DNA of 11,468 nt from Candidatus Methylomirabilota bacterium (GTDB lineage: Bacteria; Methylomirabilota; Methylomirabilia; Methylomirabilales; Methylomirabilaceae), in contig PQAQ01000069.1 of assembly GCA_003105305.1 (NCBI GenBank), positions 3,797 through 15,264 on the forward strand, in the 5' to 3' direction. Below the pieces are notes generated by a model. It did not search any database. It was not told where the DNA came from and saw only the letters and a list, made by a program, of their open reading frames with translations. The stretch's first letter is position 1. Each line of letters opens with the position of its first letter. The translations under genes and the position numbers were made by a program. Positions 10,151-11,468 of the stretch are shown here, one piece after another.

Positions 10151-10681
10151 TTATACCTTTTCAACCTGAAGAAACTCCAGGTCCACAGGGGTTGGTCTCC
10201 CAAAGATACTGACCATCACCTTTAATCGTCCCTTGTCCGGCTTGACCTCGTCAACGAGGCCAGTGAAGTTGGCAAACGGACCATCGATCACTCGAACGCT
10301 TTCTCCACGAAGGAACATGACCCGATGCTTTGGCCGCTCGGCTCCTTCTTCCACCTGCTGCAGGATCGCTTGTACCTGCTCCTCGGGAACCGGCGTTGGT
10401 TGCGTAGCCGGACCGACAAAACCGGTCACTTTCGGGGTATTCTTCACAAGATACCAAAGCTGTTCGGACATCTCCGCCTTAATCAGAACATATCCGGGAA
10501 AGAATTTTCTGGAGGAGACCGTCCGTTTTCCCTTCTTGAGCTCGACCACGTCTTCGGTGGGAATCATGACCTTGGAGATCTTATCAGATAACCCCAAGGC
10601 GGCGGCCCGCCGCTCAATGCTTTCCTTTACCTTGTTCTCGAAACCCGAATATGTATGAATGACGTACCAATTTTGCGACAT
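10151..10681 (-). CDS. nusG: Transcription elongation/antitermination factor NusG
   Basis: NusG binds the clamp of elongating RNA polymerase through its N-terminal NGN domain and contacts Rho or ribosomal S10 through its C-terminal KOW domain. The NGN domain spans about residues 4-95 (starting NWYVIHTYSGFENKVKES, with FFPGYVLI at 60-67). A linker of about 25 residues follows, then the KOW domain at about 123-176 with RGESVRVIDGPFANFTG. No extra domain is inserted, unlike the NusG of some Thermotogales. I choose the ATG at 10681 (176 residues) because it aligns with family starts; an in-frame ATG at 10699 would add six residues. Neither has a clear ribosome binding site, so the start is the least certain part. 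It follows secE by 34 bases, the almost universal pairing. Confidence 0.97.
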   Translation of the reverse strand: MSQNWYVIHTYSGFENKVKESIERRAAALGLSDKISKVMIPTEDVVELKKGKRTVSSRKFFPGYVLIKAEMSEQLWYLVKNTPKVTGFVGPATQPTPVPEEQVQAILQQVEEGAERPKHRVMFLRGESVRVIDGPFANFTGLVDEVKPDKGRLKVMVSIFGRPTPVDLEFLQVEKV

Positions 10682-10715
10682 GGTCTGACCCGTCAGCATC
10701 GGTTGACTCGGCTAT

Positions 10716-10910
10716 CTATCTAACTAATAAGGTAAGCAGTTTCTGTAATGTGAGATCTACTATTCCAAGGAAAAAAGAGAGGATAAACACCGATACGATG
10801 ACAACGATTGTCGATCCCATCACCTCTTTCCTCAGGGGCCAATTGACCTTCTTCAGTTCAACCCTGACCTCTCCTAAAAATTGAATCAGTTGTTCCCATC
10901 GTTGCATCAT
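10716..10910 (-). CDS. secE: Preprotein translocase subunit SecE
   Basis: Small membrane subunit that clamps SecY in the SecYEG protein-export channel. At 64 residues it is the short single-span form found in most bacteria, not the three-span E. coli form. The amphipathic surface helix VRVELKKVNWPLRKEV (about 15-30) carries the conserved K-V-x-W-P motif, followed by one hydrophobic segment (about 33-62, GSTIVVIVSVFILSFFLGIV onward). Two ATG codons are adjacent, at 10910 and 10907. A GGAGGAG lies about 13 bases upstream of the first, farther than usual, and no in-frame alternative start exists there. It is followed directly by nusG, which confirms the call. Confidence 0.96.
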   Translation of the reverse strand: MMQRWEQLIQFLGEVRVELKKVNWPLRKEVMGSTIVVIVSVFILSFFLGIVDLTLQKLLTLLVR

Positions 10911-10957
10911 CGCCGTCTTTGTACTCCTCCGACTCTTCGTCTTCGGTAGGTCTTTTT

Positions 10958-10990
10958 GCGTAATTTACGCTAATCGAGTGATCCTCGATT
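10958..10990 (-). other. Two adjacent inverted repeats in the secE leader
   Basis: In transcription order AATCGAG-gatca-CTCGATT (10972-10990, 7-bp stem, 5-base loop) is followed after one base by GCGTAAATTACGC (10958-10970), a near-perfect palindrome, then AAAAAG. There is no T-run on the minus strand, so it is not a terminator for this operon. Both lie between the candidate promoter and secE, so they could be folded leader RNA or protein-binding operators. No known riboswitch or leader family is recognised. Confidence 0.4.
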
Positions 10991-11020
10991 CACGCACCGG
11001 CCCTTCGGAAGAAACATCAA

Positions 11021-11050
11021 TTTATACCGGCACCGTCCCGCTGCCGACAG
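11021..11050 (-). promoter_or_regulatory. Weak candidate promoter for secE-nusG
   Basis: TATAAA at 11021-11026 (minus strand) is a five-of-six match to the -10 consensus. The best -35 is CTGTCG at 11045-11050 (three of six, 18-base spacer). A partly wobble-paired inverted repeat (11026-11032 with 11042-11048) lies in the spacer. The transcription start would fall near 11014, about 100 bases before secE. The -35 is poor, so readthrough from further upstream is also plausible. Confidence 0.3.
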
Positions 11051-11091
11051 TTACCCCTTTTCAATTGCGATATGGTGCGCCCGCCTCCATG

Positions 11092-11167
11092 TGGCAGGCC
11101 AGGAGGGATTTGAACCCCCAACCCCCGGATTTGGAGTCCGGTGCTCTGCCGTTAGAGCTACTGGCCT
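11092..11167 (-). tRNA. trpT: tRNA-Trp (anticodon CCA)
   Basis: Complete 76-base cloverleaf. The 7-bp acceptor stem AGGCCAG/CTGGCCT is perfect; the D stem is GCTC/GAGC; the anticodon stem CCGGA/TCCGG encloses CTCCAAA, so the anticodon is CCA (reads UGG, tryptophan). The T arm GGGGG-TTCAAAT-CCCTC has one G-U pair. The discriminator base is G, as usual for bacterial tRNA-Trp, and the 3' CCA is encoded in the DNA (11092-11094). Its position between rpmG and secE matches the tuf/rpmG-trpT-secE-nusG arrangement seen in many bacteria. Confidence 0.98.
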
Positions 11168-11188
11168 CTATGCGATTCCGAGTGCGCA

Positions 11189-11216
11189 GTTCTGTTGCGG
11201 CCGACTCCACCGTCAA
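11189..11216 (-). promoter_or_regulatory. Possible promoter between rpmG and tRNA-Trp
   Basis: TTGACG (11211-11216, minus strand) matches the -35 consensus at five of six positions. The best -10 at 16 bases spacing is CAGAAC (11189-11194, three of six), which would start RNA about 15 bases before the tRNA. The weak -10 and the 66-base gap make this a guess; cotranscription from rpmG is equally likely. Confidence 0.2.
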
Positions 11217-11233
11217 CGTGACACCCGAACCGC

Positions 11234-11383
11234 CTACTTGGCTTCCTTGTGAGCGGTGTGCTTGCGGCACCAGCGACAATATTTGCTTAGTTCGACTCTG
11301 TCCGGCGTATTCTGTTTATTCTTTCTCGTGGTATAATTTCGTCTCTTGCACTCACCACAAGCCAATGTAATTATCTCACGCAT
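11234..11383 (-). CDS. rpmG: Ribosomal protein L33 (bL33), zinc-ribbon form
   Basis: Small protein of the large ribosomal subunit near the E site. It has 49 residues, beginning [20 protein letters not shown] and ending with a basic tail rich in K, R and H. Four cysteines in two CxxC pairs (C9, C12 and C36, C39) mark the zinc-binding form; organisms that carry zinc-free paralogues often swap them under zinc limitation. The ATG at 11383 has GGAG 5 bases upstream. It ends 66 bases before tRNA-Trp. The gene that commonly precedes it in this arrangement, tuf, is not in the window. Confidence 0.95.
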   Translation of the reverse strand: MREIITLACGECKRRNYTTRKNKQNTPDRVELSKYCRWCRKHTAHKEAK

Positions 11384-11401
11384 CTGCGCTCCGCACGCTC
11401 C

Positions 11402-11423
11402 AGGCCTCCTGCAAGGGAAGCCT
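11402..11423 (-). other. Stem-loop upstream of rpmG
   Basis: AGGCTTCC (11416-11423, minus strand) pairs with GGAGGCCT (11402-11409) around a 6-base loop, giving 8 pairs including one G-U. No T-run follows, so it is not an obvious terminator of the upstream transcript. It lies about 19 bases before the rpmG start. The remaining bases to the right edge hold no recognisable gene. Confidence 0.3.
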
Positions 11424-11468
11424 TCAGCTATTTACAATAACCCACTCTTTGATTATCCATGCGCCCCG

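Noticed and set aside
11384..11401. Six-codon GTG frame overlapping the rpmG start (GTG CGG AGC GCA GAT GCG TGA)
   Set aside because: Too short to support; a GGAGG lies 8 bases upstream, but rpmG has its own GGAG at good spacing.
1..11468. Search for an accessory or novel system (mobile element, CRISPR, defence, toxin-antitoxin)
   Set aside because: Nearly all sequence is accounted for by conserved core genes with short spacers; no transposase, direct-repeat array or foreign-composition block is seen.

Overview
The window is a core transcription/translation gene cluster, with every supported gene on the minus strand. In transcription order (right to left) it reads rpmG, tRNA-Trp(CCA), secE, nusG, rplK, rplA, rplJ, rplL, rpoB, rpoC. 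This is the conserved bacterial secE-nusG-rpl-rpoBC arrangement. All proteins look intact and typical of their families. rpoC is the only truncated gene: it leaves the window at the left edge with roughly its last 90-110 codons missing.

The organism is a moderately GC-rich, Gram-negative-type bacterium. RpoC carries the large SI3-type insertion between the trigger-loop helices (about residues 917-1097), and RpoB has an SI2-like insertion near residues 965-1065. Both are features of Proteobacteria and related phyla. I cannot name the species from sequence alone; an NC10/Methylomirabilis-like or deltaproteobacterial-type lineage is a low-confidence impression.

Right part (about 10910-11468): rpmG (49 aa, four-cysteine form of L33), then tRNA-Trp with an encoded CCA, then a leader of about 180 bases before secE holding a weak candidate promoter and two adjacent inverted repeats. 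Middle part (7900-10910): secE, nusG, then L11, L1, L10 and L7/L12 with short gaps. The rplA-rplJ gap is too short for a classical L10 leader. Left part (1-7900): rpoB and rpoC, the two largest RNA polymerase subunits.

The genes supply one growth-linked function: RNA polymerase (beta, beta'), its elongation factor NusG, the ribosomal stalk and L1/L11/L33 proteins, a tRNA, and the SecE channel subunit. I see no mobile element, CRISPR array, defence gene or other accessory system. The part most worth a second look is the 63-base rpoB-rpoC junction. There rpoB ends in an in-frame A-AAA-AAG-GAG-TAG, a possible 22-codon GTG-started small ORF follows with a good ribosome binding site and ends overlapping the TTG start of rpoC, and an 8-bp stem lies within it. 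No stretch longer than 300 bases lacks a gene.
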